Of a stretch of DNA of 64,000 bases, positions 35,156 through 45,240 are shown piece after piece (the first letter of the stretch is position 1; every line of letters begins with the position of its first letter). Source of the DNA: Peribacillus glennii (GTDB lineage Bacteria > Bacillota > Bacilli > Bacillales > DSM-1321); assembly GCF_003429105.1 (NCBI RefSeq), contig NZ_QVTD01000003.1, positions 1,116,001 through 1,180,000 on the forward strand. The letters are read 5' to 3'. Below the pieces are notes generated by a model. It was not told the DNA's origin. It did not search any database and saw only the letters and a list, made by a program, of their open reading frames with translations. Both the position numbers and the translations under genes were made by a program.

Positions 35156-36706
35156 TTACAAAGGAATATTCCCATGCTTTTTGTAAGGCCTGGATTCTTT
35201 TTTGTTGCGAAGCATATCAAGCGCCTGGACAATCTTGATCCTCGTATCTCGCGGATCGATGACATCATCCACCATGCCCTGGCTTGCCGCTACATATGGA
35301 TTGGCAAACTTCTCCCGATACTCCTCGATTTTCTGGGCCCGGGTTTGTTCAGGGTCATCGCTATTCTGGATTTCTTTTGCAAAAATGATATTGGCCGCTC
35401 CTTGAGGGCCCATGACAGCAATTTCGGCATTAGGCCAGGCAAAAACGAGGTCTGCCCCGATTGATTTACTGTTGAGCGCCACATAGGCTCCGCCGTATGC
35501 CTTTCGAAGGATCACAGTAAGCTTTGGTACAGTAGCTTCCGAATAGGCATAGAGAATTTTTGCGCCATGCCTGATGATGCCTCCATGTTCTTGTTTTACG
35601 CCCGGGAAGAAGCCGGATACGTCTTCGAATGTGATGATCGGAATGTTGAACGAATCACAAAAGCGGATGAAACGGGCAGCTTTATCCGAGGAATCGATAT
35701 CGAGCCCCCCGGCCATGTATTTCGGCTGGTTGCAGACCAATCCAACCACTTCCCCCCTGATCCTTGCAAATCCGATTACGATATTTTTCGCAAAATCCTT
35801 TTGGACTTCCATAAACGAACCGCTGTCCGCAACCTCTTTGATAACGGCACGCACATCGTATGGGCGAAGAGGGTCAAACGGGATCGCATCGGTCAAATCC
35901 GGCCGGTAATCATCATCCTCTTCCACATGAGAGCGCTGCGGCTTTTCTTCATTATTTTGAGGAAGGTAGCCAATCAGGGTCCTAACCATTTCAAGTACTT
36001 CCTCTTCTGTTTCTCCCTTGAAATGTGCGTTTCCGCTGATGGAATTATGTACACCCGCCCCTCCAAGATCCTCTGAGCTGATTTTTTCCCCTGTGACCGT
36101 TTCGATAACCTTCGGCCCGGTAATAAACATTTGGCTTGTTTTTTCAACCATGAATACAAAGTCAGTGATGGCTGGCGAATAAACCGCTCCCCCTGCACAT
36201 GGGCCCATGATTACGGAAATTTGCGGGATGACTCCCGAATAAATGGAATTCCGGTAGAAAATGTGCCCATAGCCGTCAAGGGACACAACCCCTTCCTGGA
36301 TCCTCGCTCCCCCTGAATCGTTCAGACCGACGAATGGTGCTCCGTTTTTCGCGGCCAAATCCATTACATTCGCGATTTTCTTAGCGTGCATCTCACCAAG
36401 GGCACCGCCGAAAACGGTGAAGTCCTGTGAAAATAGATAAATTGGCTTTCCATTCACTTTCCCGTAGCCGGTTACGACACCATCGCCCGGACCTTTAACG
36501 CCATCCAGCCCAAAATCCCTGCTACGGTGCTCAATGAAAGGATTCAATTCAACAAATGTCCCCGGGTCAACCAGAAGATCAATCCGTTCCCTCGCAGTCA
36601 ACTTCCCTTTTTCATGCTGCTTGTCAATACGATCATCCCCTCCGCCCAGTTCAACTTCCCTGCGGCGGTCGTAAAGTTCGTTAATTTTTTCGTAGATGTC
36701 AGTCAT
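35156..36706 (-). CDS. yqjD: Acyl-CoA carboxyltransferase subunit (propionyl/methylmalonyl-CoA)
   Basis: A 516-residue biotin-dependent carboxyltransferase (beta) subunit with two crotonase-like halves, DSGGARIQEGV in the first and GGAYVALNSKSIGADL in the second. In the family it moves carboxyl between biotin and propionyl-CoA, or works in methylmalonyl-CoA decarboxylase. It overlaps the epimerase gene by four bases (ATGA), so the two are translationally coupled. No biotin carboxylase or biotin carrier gene is in this window, so its partner must be elsewhere. Confidence 0.92.
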   Translation of the reverse strand: MTDIYEKINELYDRRREVELGGGDDRIDKQHEKGKLTARERIDLLVDPGTFVELNPFIEHRSRDFGLDGVKGPGDGVVTGYGKVNGKPIYLFSQDFTVFGGALGEMHAKKIANVMDLAAKNGAPFVGLNDSGGARIQEGVVSLDGYGHIFYRNSIYSGVIPQISVIMGPCAGGAVYSPAITDFVFMVEKTSQMFITGPKVIETVTGEKISSEDLGGAGVHNSISGNAHFKGETEEEVLEMVRTLIGYLPQNNEEKPQRSHVEEDDDYRPDLTDAIPFDPLRPYDVRAVIKEVADSGSFMEVQKDFAKNIVIGFARIRGEVVGLVCNQPKYMAGGLDIDSSDKAARFIRFCDSFNIPIITFEDVSGFFPGVKQEHGGIIRHGAKILYAYSEATVPKLTVILRKAYGGAYVALNSKSIGADLVFAWPNAEIAVMGPQGAANIIFAKEIQNSDDPEQTRAQKIEEYREKFANPYVAASQGMVDDVIDPRDTRIKIVQALDMLRNKKESRPYKKHGNIPL

Positions 36707-37125
36707 TTGTGATCCCCCTTTGCTGTATCCCGTTCGCATAATTCTAACAGGACGCCTCCTGTTGCTTTTGGATGCAAAAACGCTACATTTGCGTTATGTG
36801 CGCCTACCCGCGGCGTCTCATCAATCATCTTGATTCCGTTGGACCGAATATATGCTATCCTCTCATCAATGCTTTCAACACCCAGGGCAATATGGTGGAT
36901 GCCCTGTCCCTTCTTTTCAATGAATTTTGCAATCGGACTTTCGGATGATAACGCTTCCAACAACTCCAGCATCGTATTTCCCGCAGAAACAAAAGCTACC
37001 TTTACCCCCTGGCTTTCCACCGTTTCAATGCCCTCAAGCTTCAATTGAAAAACTTTCGTATACAGCGGCAATGCGTCTTCTATAGATGAAACGGCAATCC
37101 CAATGTGATCGATATTTTTTATCAT
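36703..37125 (-). CDS. mce: Methylmalonyl-CoA epimerase
   Basis: A 140-residue VOC-fold enzyme that interconverts the R and S forms of methylmalonyl-CoA. Metal ligands fit His7 (IDHIGIAV), a second His in GIHHIALGV and the Glu in VLLELCE. It is the first gene of a pair with the carboxyltransferase, and both mutase subunits lie 4-8 kb away on the same strand, which supports the specific assignment over other VOC proteins. B. subtilis YqjC is the counterpart. Confidence 0.92.
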   Translation of the reverse strand: MIKNIDHIGIAVSSIEDALPLYTKVFQLKLEGIETVESQGVKVAFVSAGNTMLELLEALSSESPIAKFIEKKGQGIHHIALGVESIDERIAYIRSNGIKMIDETPRVGAHNANVAFLHPKATGGVLLELCERDTAKGDHK

Positions 37126-37295
37126 AAAAAATCCCCCATTATCTTTACTATTATCCAGCTATAACAATATTCAACAAAAAACGAGAAAATCCTTCTCTCC
37201 TTCTTTGTAAAATTGTCCCGCTTATTAAGGCTTGTGTGTATCGGGTCCGCCGCGTTAAAATAAGGATAATCAATTCCTACAGGGGAGATTTTGTG

Positions 37296-37391
37296 ATGAG
37301 AAATAAAAAAATCAGAAAAATCGTTGTGTATTTAATGTTGATTTCCATGCTGTTAACTTCACTTATGTCCGGGCTGGCATTTCTGATGTAA
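37296..37391 (+). CDS. prli42: Prli42 stressosome membrane miniprotein
   Basis: A 31-residue protein: basic N-terminus MRNKKIRK followed by a single membrane helix (IVVYLMLISMLLTSLMSG) and a short tail. It matches the Prli42 family, first described in Listeria as the membrane anchor and sensor of the stressosome. It starts six bases after GGGGAG, has TTGTGT-18 bp-TAAAAT as a possible promoter upstream, and has its own terminator. Confidence 0.85.
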   Translation: MRNKKIRKIVVYLMLISMLLTSLMSGLAFLM

Positions 37392-37395
37392 AAAT

Positions 37396-37440
37396 AAGGG
37401 TCCTGGCAGGAAAGTAATGTTCTGTGCCGGGACCCTTTTA
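37396..37440 (+). terminator. Terminator after prli42
   Basis: AAGGGTCC-T-GGCA pairs with TGCC-G-GGACCCTT and runs into TTTT, five bases after the prli42 stop. Confidence 0.85.
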
Positions 37441-37452
37441 CATTCATTTTTG

Positions 37453-37866
37453 CTATTTGATCGCACCTTGTTCTTTGGCGAGCGGATAATAATCTTTCGC
37501 TGATCTTGTGAGGGGGATTTTAGTGCCAATCGGCACTTTTATTATACAGCCGTTCAACTTCCGCATTTTTCAGGCGTTTGCACCCTTGTGAAATACACTT
37601 CCTACCGTCCAAGTCTGGTCCGTACCGTGAACCCCGAATGCTCTCCCGTCCGTGTTCTTAGCGTCGAAGCCGATCCAGCGGGTTCCTCGGATCACCGCCT
37701 GGAATGTTCTTTGTCCGGTAATAAGGATTAACAGCTTTCACTTTTACGGTAAACAATCCTTCCGGAGTCAATTCGCCGCTTCTTCCCGTCCCGGCATAGC
37801 AACAGGGGCATCGGGAAATGTAGGCGAAACCATAAAGGCGGGCAGAAAAGAGATAATTAGCTTCAT
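37453..37866 (-). pseudogene. yqjB: Broken L,D-transpeptidase gene (YkuD domain, yqjB-like)
   Basis: Reading the minus strand in shifting frames gives a recognisable YkuD-type cell-wall transpeptidase. An intact ATG behind AAAGGAGG starts MKLIISFLPAF, then come TPEGLFTVKVKAVNPYY, IPGGDPRNPLGSRWIGFDA, FGVHGTDQTWTVGS and the catalytic cysteine region GCKRLKNAEVERLYNK, ending VPIGTKIPLTRSAKDYYPL and a stop. At least three frameshifts and a shortened region after the signal sequence break it. The complete family member is about 160-170 residues. B. subtilis yqjB lies next to yqjA as here. The gene cannot make a working enzyme as it stands. Confidence 0.85.
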
Positions 37867-37895
37867 GCCGAACCTCCTTTGCGCTTTTCCTTAAT

Positions 37896-38885
37896 TTAAG
37901 CAGAAGAGGTTTTCTTCATGCGGCTTTCTGCACGCTTTGGGAGCCCTTTGAAGGAAAGTTTAAGCTGCAGATAGCGTTCCATTTCCTTTGAGAGCTGGTA
38001 TAACGACGCCCTCGATTCGAAATCTTCCCTGGTTACCGGCAGTTCCATTCCTTTGAATTCCCGTTCCATTTCTTCAAGTTTCCTCAGATATATGATGGCT
38101 GTATTTTGCGGATGGACGTTATCGCTTAAGGTTTCAATAAAATCGGCCAGCATTACCGACGGTTTTACATTGGTCGGGATGTTCGCCACAAGCGGCAAAA
38201 TACGCTCGATTATTTCAAATTGCTTTTCCCTCATCTTGAAGTAATGGTAATAAGCATCTTCTCCCCGTAAGAAGTGGTTTTCCACATCCCTGAACGCAAG
38301 CGACTGGGCTTCAGCGAGAAGCCGGTTTGTTTCTGTTATTTCTTTTCCATCCCAAGTTCCTTCTGTTGTCCTCAGGTAGTTCGCAATTTCCTTTAATATG
38401 GATCTGAAGTTGTTTTCAATTTGTTCCTGGTAATCGGCCAGTTTATTTTCCAGGCTCGGCATGTATAGGTTCATCAATAGGGCAACCCCGATTCCGACCG
38501 TGATCAAAGCCGTTTCATTTAACACCAGTTCCAAAGAAAGGTCCCCGGCATTGTAAAAGTGAAGGATTATGACACTGCTGGTGACTATTCCTTCGTTTAT
38601 TTTAAGAGCCACGGCGGTTGGGATAAATATCAAGAGCATCAATCCGATTACAATGGGATGGTAAGCAATCGTTTCAAATAGAATAGCAGAAAAAGCCATC
38701 CCCAAAACGCAGGCAAAAAATCTTGACCAGGCAGCCTTTAACGATTTCTTTTTTGTAACCTGTACGCAGAGAATGGTTAAAATTCCGGCTGATGCAAAGT
38801 TATCCAGCCCAGCCAGCTGGGCGATAATGATCGCAAGCGTTGTACCCAGTGCTGTTTTCATTGTCCTATATCCGATTCTAAACAT
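37896..38885 (-). CDS. yqjA: YqjA-like membrane protein (aromatic acid exporter family)
   Basis: A 329-residue protein of the DUF939/FUSC-like group: about six membrane segments in the first 150 residues and a cytoplasmic, mostly helical C-terminal half. Family members are annotated as aromatic acid exporters, but YqjA itself has no proven substrate. The start is uncertain: I take the ATG at 38885 (MFRIGYRT, as in B. subtilis), and the ribosome site is weak (AGGAT). A dispersed repeat ends only 20 bases upstream and may have replaced the normal 5' region. Confidence 0.88.
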   Translation of the reverse strand: MFRIGYRTMKTALGTTLAIIIAQLAGLDNFASAGILTILCVQVTKKKSLKAAWSRFFACVLGMAFSAILFETIAYHPIVIGLMLLIFIPTAVALKINEGIVTSSVIILHFYNAGDLSLELVLNETALITVGIGVALLMNLYMPSLENKLADYQEQIENNFRSILKEIANYLRTTEGTWDGKEITETNRLLAEAQSLAFRDVENHFLRGEDAYYHYFKMREKQFEIIERILPLVANIPTNVKPSVMLADFIETLSDNVHPQNTAIIYLRKLEEMEREFKGMELPVTREDFESRASLYQLSKEMERYLQLKLSFKGLPKRAESRMKKTSSA

Positions 38886-38904
38886 CATCCATAACATCCT
38901 AATC

Positions 38905-38959
38905 AGGGGTCAGTTCCCCAGTTCTTTAACGCATTAACGTGACAGGGGACTGATCCCCT
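38905..38959. repeat. GCGTTAAA-type repeat, copy 2
   Basis: The ends AGGGGTCAGTTCCCC and GGGGACTGATCCCCT are imperfect inverted repeats around GTTAATGCGTTAAAG. A relative lies at 24886-24957. I believe such elements are common in Bacillus genomes, but I cannot check copy number here. Confidence 0.65.
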
Positions 38960-38984
38960 AGTTTTCCTATTCTCCATCATAACA

Positions 38985-39015
38985 GAAAAAAAGACCCGAG
39001 AAAATCTCGAGTCTT
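38985..39015 (-). terminator. Terminator at the end of brxB
   Basis: On the minus strand AAGAC-T-CGAGA pairs with TCTCG-G-GTCTT and is followed by T7. The left arm overlaps the brxB stop codon. Confidence 0.85.
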
Positions 39016-39451
39016 ATACTTCTTCGCAATATTGGTCAAAATAGCTTTGCAGTTTATTGATTACAGACATTGGGTCATGTCCTTCAATTTCATGCCTCTC
39101 GACCATCGTAAGGAATTTTCCATCCTTTAAGAGAGCAAATGATGGAGATGACGGCGGATAGCCTTCAAAATAATTACGCGCTTTTTCAGTTGCTTCTTTA
39201 TCCTGGCCGGCGAAAACCGTTACAAGCTGGTCCGGGCGCTTATCATAGTGTATTGCATGTGAAGCAGCAGGCCTTGCAATGCCGCCTGCACAACCGCAAA
39301 CAGAATTGACCATTACAAGAGTAGTCCCTTTCTTCCCGAATGCTTCATCCACTTCTTCAGGCGTTTTTAGTTCTGTATATCCAGCAGCCGTGATCTCCTG
39401 GCGGGCTTGGCGAACTACATCGTTCATTAAAAAGTTAAAATCCATGCTCAT
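39014..39451 (-). CDS. brxB: Bacilliredoxin BrxB (YqiW)
   Basis: A 145-residue thiol-disulphide protein that removes bacillithiol from bacillithiolated proteins. It has the active-site CGC motif in NSVCGCAGG and a thioredoxin-like fold. I chose the ATG at 39451 behind GGAGGGGG. It is transcribed alone. Confidence 0.92.
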   Translation of the reverse strand: MSMDFNFLMNDVVRQARQEITAAGYTELKTPEEVDEAFGKKGTTLVMVNSVCGCAGGIARPAASHAIHYDKRPDQLVTVFAGQDKEATEKARNYFEGYPPSSPSFALLKDGKFLTMVERHEIEGHDPMSVINKLQSYFDQYCEEV

Positions 39452-39691
39452 GGGTGATGCCCCCTCCAATAAAAATTTTCTACATTCTCATAATAGCAAT
39501 GTGCGAATTACAATTCAATTGCGACGCACAGGATTGAAAGGAAAGATTCCAGCGACAAGATTTCGCGCACTTAATCTTCGCTCCTGTTTTCATAGTTAGT
39601 TGTTGATCGTATGAGAGAAATATGTTTAAGATACTACCGCACTGGGAAAGATTACATTACAACTAGATCCATACCCCTAACTCCCTAGATT

Positions 39692-39720
39692 GGATAGCAG
39701 TTTTTCCTGCTATCCCTTTT
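39692..39720 (+). terminator. Hairpin with plus-strand T run after meaB
   Basis: GGATAGCAG and CTGCTATCC form a perfect 9-bp stem around a T-rich loop, followed on the plus strand by CTTTTCTTTTTT. No plus-strand gene is nearby, so it may be a relic or end meaB transcripts as a simple hairpin. Confidence 0.45.
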
Positions 39721-39725
39721 CTTTT

Positions 39726-40865
39726 TTATTCGTTTAGATCGTCGTTCCGGATTGCTCCATGGAACACTTCAAAGCACTCCTGTACGGCCTTCGACACCGT
39801 TTTGTTGCCCGATGCCACCTGATTTTCCAGCAGTGGAAGTAGGTCTTTTATTGCACCATTTTTAAAGAACATATTATGGAGGCTGTCATGGATCAAGGAG
39901 TGCATCCATTCCTTTGATTGCGACCTCCTCCTCTCTTCGAAAACACCTGAATCTTTTGTCATAGCCATAAAGTCGCCGATGGCTTCCCATAGTTCACTGA
40001 TGCCATGGCCGGTTAACGCTGAGCAAGCAAAAGCCTTTGCTGGCCAGCCTTTAGTGGCAGGCTGTAAGAAATGCAGAATGCGGCTGTATTCCGCTTTTGT
40101 CTTCAGGGCAAGCGGTCGGTTATCCCCATCTGCTTTATTCACCACAATCGCATCGACCAGCTCCATAATGCCTTTTTTCATTCCTTGCAGCTCATCCCCG
40201 GCACCGGTCAGGACAAGAAGCATAAAGAAATCTGACATGCTTCGGACAATCGATTCGCTTTGCCCAACGCCGACCGTTTCTATCAGGATTATATCAAATC
40301 CCGCAGCTTCACATAACGCAATCGTTTCCCTTGTTTTGCGGTGAACCCCCCCAAGCGTTCCTCCGGATGGGGACGGCCTGATAAATGCTTTTGGGTTCCT
40401 GGCGAGCTCTTCCATTCTTGTTTTATCACCGAGGATGCTCCCGCCGCCTACCGATGAGCTTGGATCAACCGCGAGAACAGCAACATGATGACCAAGGCTG
40501 CATAAATACGTCCCGAAAGATTCTATGAAAGTACTTTTCCCGGCACCGGGAACTCCGGAAATCCCAAGCCTGACCGAACTGCCTGAGTGCGGCAGAATCA
40601 ACTGCAAAAGCTGCTGGGCATCCTCAAAATGTTCGGGGGCATTGCTTTCAATTAGGGTGATTGCCCTTGCAAGCGTTGACCTGTCGCCTTTCAGAAGCCC
40701 TTTCTTAATTTCATCCAGGTCAATATTTCTCTTGCCCGGTTTAATAAACCGGCTTCTTCCTTCCCGGGCGGATTCAGGAAGGCCGGTCACGCCTTTTTTC
40801 ACAACGGAGGCAAAGCCCCCGCTATCTATGCCTTCTGCCCATTCAGGCTTCTTTCCATTATCCAT
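39726..40865 (-). CDS. meaB: Methylmalonyl-CoA mutase-associated GTPase MeaB
   Basis: A 379-residue P-loop GTPase that loads and protects the cobalamin cofactor of methylmalonyl-CoA mutase. Walker A is GVPGAGKST (104-112), followed by AVDPSSS, IETVGVGQSE and NKAD. The start overlaps the stop of the large mutase subunit by one base, giving tight coupling. About 45 residues precede the usual N-terminus, longer than in many homologues. Confidence 0.94.
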   Translation of the reverse strand: MDNGKKPEWAEGIDSGGFASVVKKGVTGLPESAREGRSRFIKPGKRNIDLDEIKKGLLKGDRSTLARAITLIESNAPEHFEDAQQLLQLILPHSGSSVRLGISGVPGAGKSTFIESFGTYLCSLGHHVAVLAVDPSSSVGGGSILGDKTRMEELARNPKAFIRPSPSGGTLGGVHRKTRETIALCEAAGFDIILIETVGVGQSESIVRSMSDFFMLLVLTGAGDELQGMKKGIMELVDAIVVNKADGDNRPLALKTKAEYSRILHFLQPATKGWPAKAFACSALTGHGISELWEAIGDFMAMTKDSGVFEERRRSQSKEWMHSLIHDSLHNMFFKNGAIKDLLPLLENQVASGNKTVSKAVQECFEVFHGAIRNDDLNE

Positions 40866-43057
40866 TACCTGGACACTTCCTCATACCCTAGCCGGCGGTA
40901 TATTTCTTGCAAAACAGCTTTGGCTGATTGCGGTATGACCGTTCCCGGCCCGAAGATTGCTGCTGCCCCGTTTTGCTTAAGGAATTCATAATCCTGTGCC
41001 GGAATGACTCCGCCTGCAATGACGATAATGTCATCCCTGCCCAATTTCTTCAGTTCACCCACTAGCTGCGGAAGAAGAGTTTTGTGCCCCCCGGCAAGCG
41101 AACTCATCCCGATTGCATGAACATCGTTTTCCACTGCCTGCAGCGCAGTTTCTTCCGGTGTCTGGAAAAGTGGGCCGATATCTACATCAAAGCCCAGGTC
41201 GGCAAAAGCGGTCGATACGACTTTGGCGCCTCTATCGTGGCCATCCTGACCCATCTTAGCCATCAACAGTCGGGGCCGGCGTCCCTCATTTTCATAGAAC
41301 TCTTCCGTCATCTTCTTTACTTCTTCGATTTCATCATCGTTTGAATAGGAAGAGCTGTATACGCCGCTGATAGAACGGATAGTAGCTTTATGGCGCCCCG
41401 ATGCCTTTTCGATGGCTTCCGATATTTCTCCCAGTGTGGCCCTTGCCCTTGCTGCACGGACAGCCAACTCAAGCAAATTCCCTTCACCGCTCATCGCAGC
41501 ATTAGCAAGTTCAGCCAGCGCATCCTGAACGTGCTCCTGGTTTCTGGCTTCTTTTAATTGTTGCAGTTTGTGGATTTGGCTCTCACGCACTGCCGAATTA
41601 TCAATTTCAAGAATCTCAATCGGATCCTGTTTTTCAAGGCGGTATTTGTTTACCCCAACGATTGTTTCCTTGCCGGAATCGATTTGGGCCTGGCGTTTTG
41701 CTGCCGCTTCCTCGATCCTCATTTTCGGGAGTCCCGTTTCAATAGCCTTAGCCATCCCTCCGAGCTCCTCTATTTCCTCAATATGGACCCATGCCCGGCC
41801 CACGAGTTCATTCGTCAGAGATTCTACATAATAGGATCCTGCCCATGGGTCGATCACCTTCGTGATTCCCGTTTCTTCTTGCAGATAAAGCTGTGTATTC
41901 CTTGCAATCCGCGCTGAAAAGTCGGTCGGCAAGGCAATGGCTTCATCAAGCGCATTCGTGTGAAGCGATTGGGTATGCCCAAGTGCGGCTGCATGGGCTT
42001 CCAATAATGTACGGACAACGTTGTTAAAAGGATCCTGCTCAGACAAGCTCCATCCGGATGTTTGCGAATGTGTCCGTAAGGCCATCGATTTTGGGTTTAC
42101 CGGATTGAACTGCTTCATCATTTTTGCCCAAATAAAGCGGGCAGCCCTCATTTTGGCAACTTCCATGAAATAATTCATCCCGATTGCCCAGAAAAATGAG
42201 AGTCGAGGGGCGAATGAATCAACCGGAATTCCTGCTTCCAGCCCTGTGCGGACGTATTCTAGCCCGTCTGCGAGCGTGTAGGCAAGCTCTATGTCGGCAG
42301 GAGCGCCGGCTTCCTGCATATGATAACCTGATATGCTGATGCTGTTGAATTTCGGCATGAATTTGGACGTGTATTCAAAAATATCAGCAATGATCTTCAT
42401 CGACATTTCCGGCGGATAAATATACGTGTTCCGCACCATGTATTCTTTTAGAATATCATTCTGGATCGTCCCGGAAAGCTTCTCCTGGGTCACTCCTTGT
42501 TCCTCCGCTGTCACGATATAAAAAGCCATGATCGGAAGTACCGCACCGTTCATCGTCATCGACACAGACATTTGGTCAAGCGGGATTCCTTCAAATAGCC
42601 GTTTCATATCAAGAACCGAATCGATTGCAACACCCGCTTTTCCGACATCTCCGACAACCCGGGGATGGTCTGAATCATAACCCCTGTGCGTCGCTAAATC
42701 AAAGGCAACGGATAATCCTTTTTGGCCCATTGCAAGATTCCTGCGGTAGAAGGCATTTGACTCCTCGGCTGTCGAAAAGCCCGCATATTGGCGCACCGTC
42801 CAAGGCCTGTTTACATACATCGTCGGATACGGCCCTCTTGTGTAGGGAGCAATGCCGGGGACCCCTTTCATATGCTCAAAATCCTTCAAATCTTGTTTCC
42901 CATAAAGCGATTTAATTTGAATTTGCTCATTTGTTTCATATAGGAGGTCTTCAATGGATCCATTAATGGCGGCTTCCGCCTTGTTTTTCCATTCCTGGGT
43001 TGAGCCACCGGACTGCCCTTTCATTATATGGACTCTAGTAAAATCAGGTTTTTTCAC
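40865..43057 (-). CDS. mutB: Methylmalonyl-CoA mutase, large (catalytic) subunit
   Basis: A 730-residue adenosylcobalamin enzyme that rearranges methylmalonyl-CoA to succinyl-CoA. The N-terminal TIM barrel has [12 protein letters not shown] and [19 protein letters not shown], and the C-terminal B12 domain carries the base-off motif DGHDRG (DxHxxG) with later GGVIP. It begins one base after the small subunit stop and overlaps meaB. Length matches the family. Confidence 0.96.
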   Translation of the reverse strand: MKKPDFTRVHIMKGQSGGSTQEWKNKAEAAINGSIEDLLYETNEQIQIKSLYGKQDLKDFEHMKGVPGIAPYTRGPYPTMYVNRPWTVRQYAGFSTAEESNAFYRRNLAMGQKGLSVAFDLATHRGYDSDHPRVVGDVGKAGVAIDSVLDMKRLFEGIPLDQMSVSMTMNGAVLPIMAFYIVTAEEQGVTQEKLSGTIQNDILKEYMVRNTYIYPPEMSMKIIADIFEYTSKFMPKFNSISISGYHMQEAGAPADIELAYTLADGLEYVRTGLEAGIPVDSFAPRLSFFWAIGMNYFMEVAKMRAARFIWAKMMKQFNPVNPKSMALRTHSQTSGWSLSEQDPFNNVVRTLLEAHAAALGHTQSLHTNALDEAIALPTDFSARIARNTQLYLQEETGITKVIDPWAGSYYVESLTNELVGRAWVHIEEIEELGGMAKAIETGLPKMRIEEAAAKRQAQIDSGKETIVGVNKYRLEKQDPIEILEIDNSAVRESQIHKLQQLKEARNQEHVQDALAELANAAMSGEGNLLELAVRAARARATLGEISEAIEKASGRHKATIRSISGVYSSSYSNDDEIEEVKKMTEEFYENEGRRPRLLMAKMGQDGHDRGAKVVSTAFADLGFDVDIGPLFQTPEETALQAVENDVHAIGMSSLAGGHKTLLPQLVGELKKLGRDDIIVIAGGVIPAQDYEFLKQNGAAAIFGPGTVIPQSAKAVLQEIYRRLGYEEVSR

Positions 43058-43058
43058 G

Positions 43059-44942
43059 TCAGTTCACCTCCAGCTCAGTAAGCAATTGGGAAAGAATTTC
43101 AACCGCATTCGTTTTAACATGGATAAAGCCTTTCACGCCTGCTTGTTTTAAAGCATCCTCTAATTCCGCGCCTTGTTTTCCTGCAAGGTATATATTCACC
43201 CCGGGAAGGCATTCGATTGCAGCAATCGCAATTGACTTTGCCTGTTCCGCATAGTCACTGTCACTTCCGCAAATGCAATAGGTTTTAAGATTTGTTTCCG
43301 CGACAAAGGCCCGCACATCCTCTAGCGTGCTGCAGCCTTGGGTGTCAACTGTTCCAATACCTCCCGCTGCGGCTAATCCCTTTATGAAATCGGCTCTCTG
43401 TTTATATGCCTTTAATTCGCCGATATTGACCAAGCCTAGCTTCGGTGCTGCCCCGCTGCCGGCTGCGTGGGCTTCAGCACGGAGCCGAATGTGTTCAAAA
43501 TCTTCAGCGACCCTGCGAGTTGGGATAGGAACAATTTCAACGAAATCTGTCTTGCTTTCATGCTGATTTTCCATCCCTTTTACAAACTGTTGCCCATTTT
43601 CCGCTGGATTAGGATAAACATTCGTTCCAATTATGCTTTGTTTCCTGTAAGCTGCGTTTTTTTGCATTTGGATAAAAACGGACGCGACTTCCGACTGGAT
43701 GGCCCCTTTCTTCAGTGCGTCAAGAATGCCACCCTGCCTGGCGATTTTCAGGAATTTATCCCAAACAGCCTCAGTTATATCATCCGTCAGCTTCTCGACA
43801 TAGAAAGATCCGCCGGCAGGGTCCGTAACTGCAGGAACATGTGACTCTTCCCTCAAAATAAGCTGGGTGTTGCGGGCAAGCCGTTCAGAAAATTCATTGC
43901 GCTTTCCGTTCAGCCTGTCAAAAGGGTGGATTTGTAAATATTGGATTCCGCCTACTGCTGCCGCAAATGCCTGGTTTGCTGTACGAAGAATATTCACGTG
44001 CTTATCATAAAGCGTTTCAGTTATCCCTGAAGTCACGGCATGAATGTGCATCTTGAAATAATCGGAAGAAACACCATAAGCTTCTGAGATAAGGGCCCAT
44101 AAGCGTCTCGCCGCACGGAGTTTGGCAATATTCATAAAGTAATTGGAGTCAATGGCAAATGAGAATACTATTTTCTCGGTTAGTTCCTCCAGGCTGAGCC
44201 CATTTTTTTGGCCTTCGTCCAGATAAAAAACCGCCTCGGCCAATCCATAGGCAAGCTCTTGTACCGCATTGGCACCCCCGTTATGATAATTGGAGGCCTT
44301 TACGAGAATCGTTTTAACCCCCGGGCAATCCTCTTTCGCCCTTCGAATTCCAGAAAACCAACTTTTAAAATATTTATCTATGTCTGTTGGCACATTCCCG
44401 GATGCTGCCCACTCCGCGACCGGGTCTTCAGCCAGGACTCCTTTTACTAATTGACCTTCAAATTTAAGCTTTTTTAACGATTCGATAACTAAAGGCAAAG
44501 AGGATACCCCATCACCTGCAAGATCGATAAAAACGGGAACTTCATGAAGAGGCAGGTCTTGCAGTAGTTTTTCAGGAGAATCGCCCAGCATGGCTGCTGG
44601 AAAGCAAATCGCATTTTGCCCACGGGCCAATGCCGTTTGCATATTTTGATTTGCATCTTCCGCAGAAGTGCCGTAAACCGGCTGACAGATTAACCACGGT
44701 TTTTCACGGTAGCCTGTAACATCAATGCCCCGGGTATATGGGGAGAATCCCGGAAATTCCTGCCCGCCATTCCCTTCAGGTAGGGATTCGGCTGTATAAA
44801 GCGGCTCCAGTTCGATTCCTTCATATGTATTCGTTCTTAACTTATCAATGGTCTTGCCCTTTAAACTGCTTTCAGCGGCTTTCTTCCAATCTTCAAGGGA
44901 ATATTCAGGAAATGATAAAAGCTTTATTTCATCCAGCTTCAT
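43059..44942 (-). CDS. mutA: Methylmalonyl-CoA mutase, small subunit
   Basis: The heterodimer partner of the catalytic subunit. It resembles that subunit across the barrel ([23 protein letters not shown]) and the C-terminal B12-like fold but lacks the DxHxxG cobalamin ligand, as expected of MutA. I start at the ATG at 44942 because [20 protein letters not shown] aligns with other small subunits, though its ribosome site is weak. The frame is open to an ATG at 44987, 14 bases after GGGAGGG. It is the first gene of mutA-mutB-meaB. Confidence 0.92.
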   Translation of the reverse strand: MKLDEIKLLSFPEYSLEDWKKAAESSLKGKTIDKLRTNTYEGIELEPLYTAESLPEGNGGQEFPGFSPYTRGIDVTGYREKPWLICQPVYGTSAEDANQNMQTALARGQNAICFPAAMLGDSPEKLLQDLPLHEVPVFIDLAGDGVSSLPLVIESLKKLKFEGQLVKGVLAEDPVAEWAASGNVPTDIDKYFKSWFSGIRRAKEDCPGVKTILVKASNYHNGGANAVQELAYGLAEAVFYLDEGQKNGLSLEELTEKIVFSFAIDSNYFMNIAKLRAARRLWALISEAYGVSSDYFKMHIHAVTSGITETLYDKHVNILRTANQAFAAAVGGIQYLQIHPFDRLNGKRNEFSERLARNTQLILREESHVPAVTDPAGGSFYVEKLTDDITEAVWDKFLKIARQGGILDALKKGAIQSEVASVFIQMQKNAAYRKQSIIGTNVYPNPAENGQQFVKGMENQHESKTDFVEIVPIPTRRVAEDFEHIRLRAEAHAAGSGAAPKLGLVNIGELKAYKQRADFIKGLAAAGGIGTVDTQGCSTLEDVRAFVAETNLKTYCICGSDSDYAEQAKSIAIAAIECLPGVNIYLAGKQGAELEDALKQAGVKGFIHVKTNAVEILSQLLTELEVN

Positions 44943-45022
44943 TTGTAATCGCTTTCTTTTTATGCGGATTGAACGCTCGCTCAGCATGAAATCGAAAGCT
45001 GCCCTCCCTTCATCTTATTAAG

Positions 45023-45049
45023 ATAAGTATAACATTCTATCATACTTAT
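45023..45049. promoter_or_regulatory. Inverted repeat upstream of mutA (possible operator)
   Basis: ATAAGTAT and ATACTTAT form a perfect 8-bp inverted repeat with an 11-base spacer, 75-100 bases ahead of mutA. The arms contain -10-like sequences on the minus strand (TATGAT, TATACT), so a bound regulator would overlap the promoter. Confidence 0.4.
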
Positions 45050-45240
45050 ATTCTAGAAAATAAGGAATAATCCTGCAATCAATACTTTTTTCGATAAAGA
45101 TCTACCGTTGCTCAGGAATCCCGCTTACTGGGGAACCTTTTAAAACAAGACAGAGAAGCAGCCCGGCCTGTAGGATGTTGGTTACATTAGCTAATACATA
45201 GAAGTATGGTGAACTAAATCCATCATCTGTTTTTATGCCA

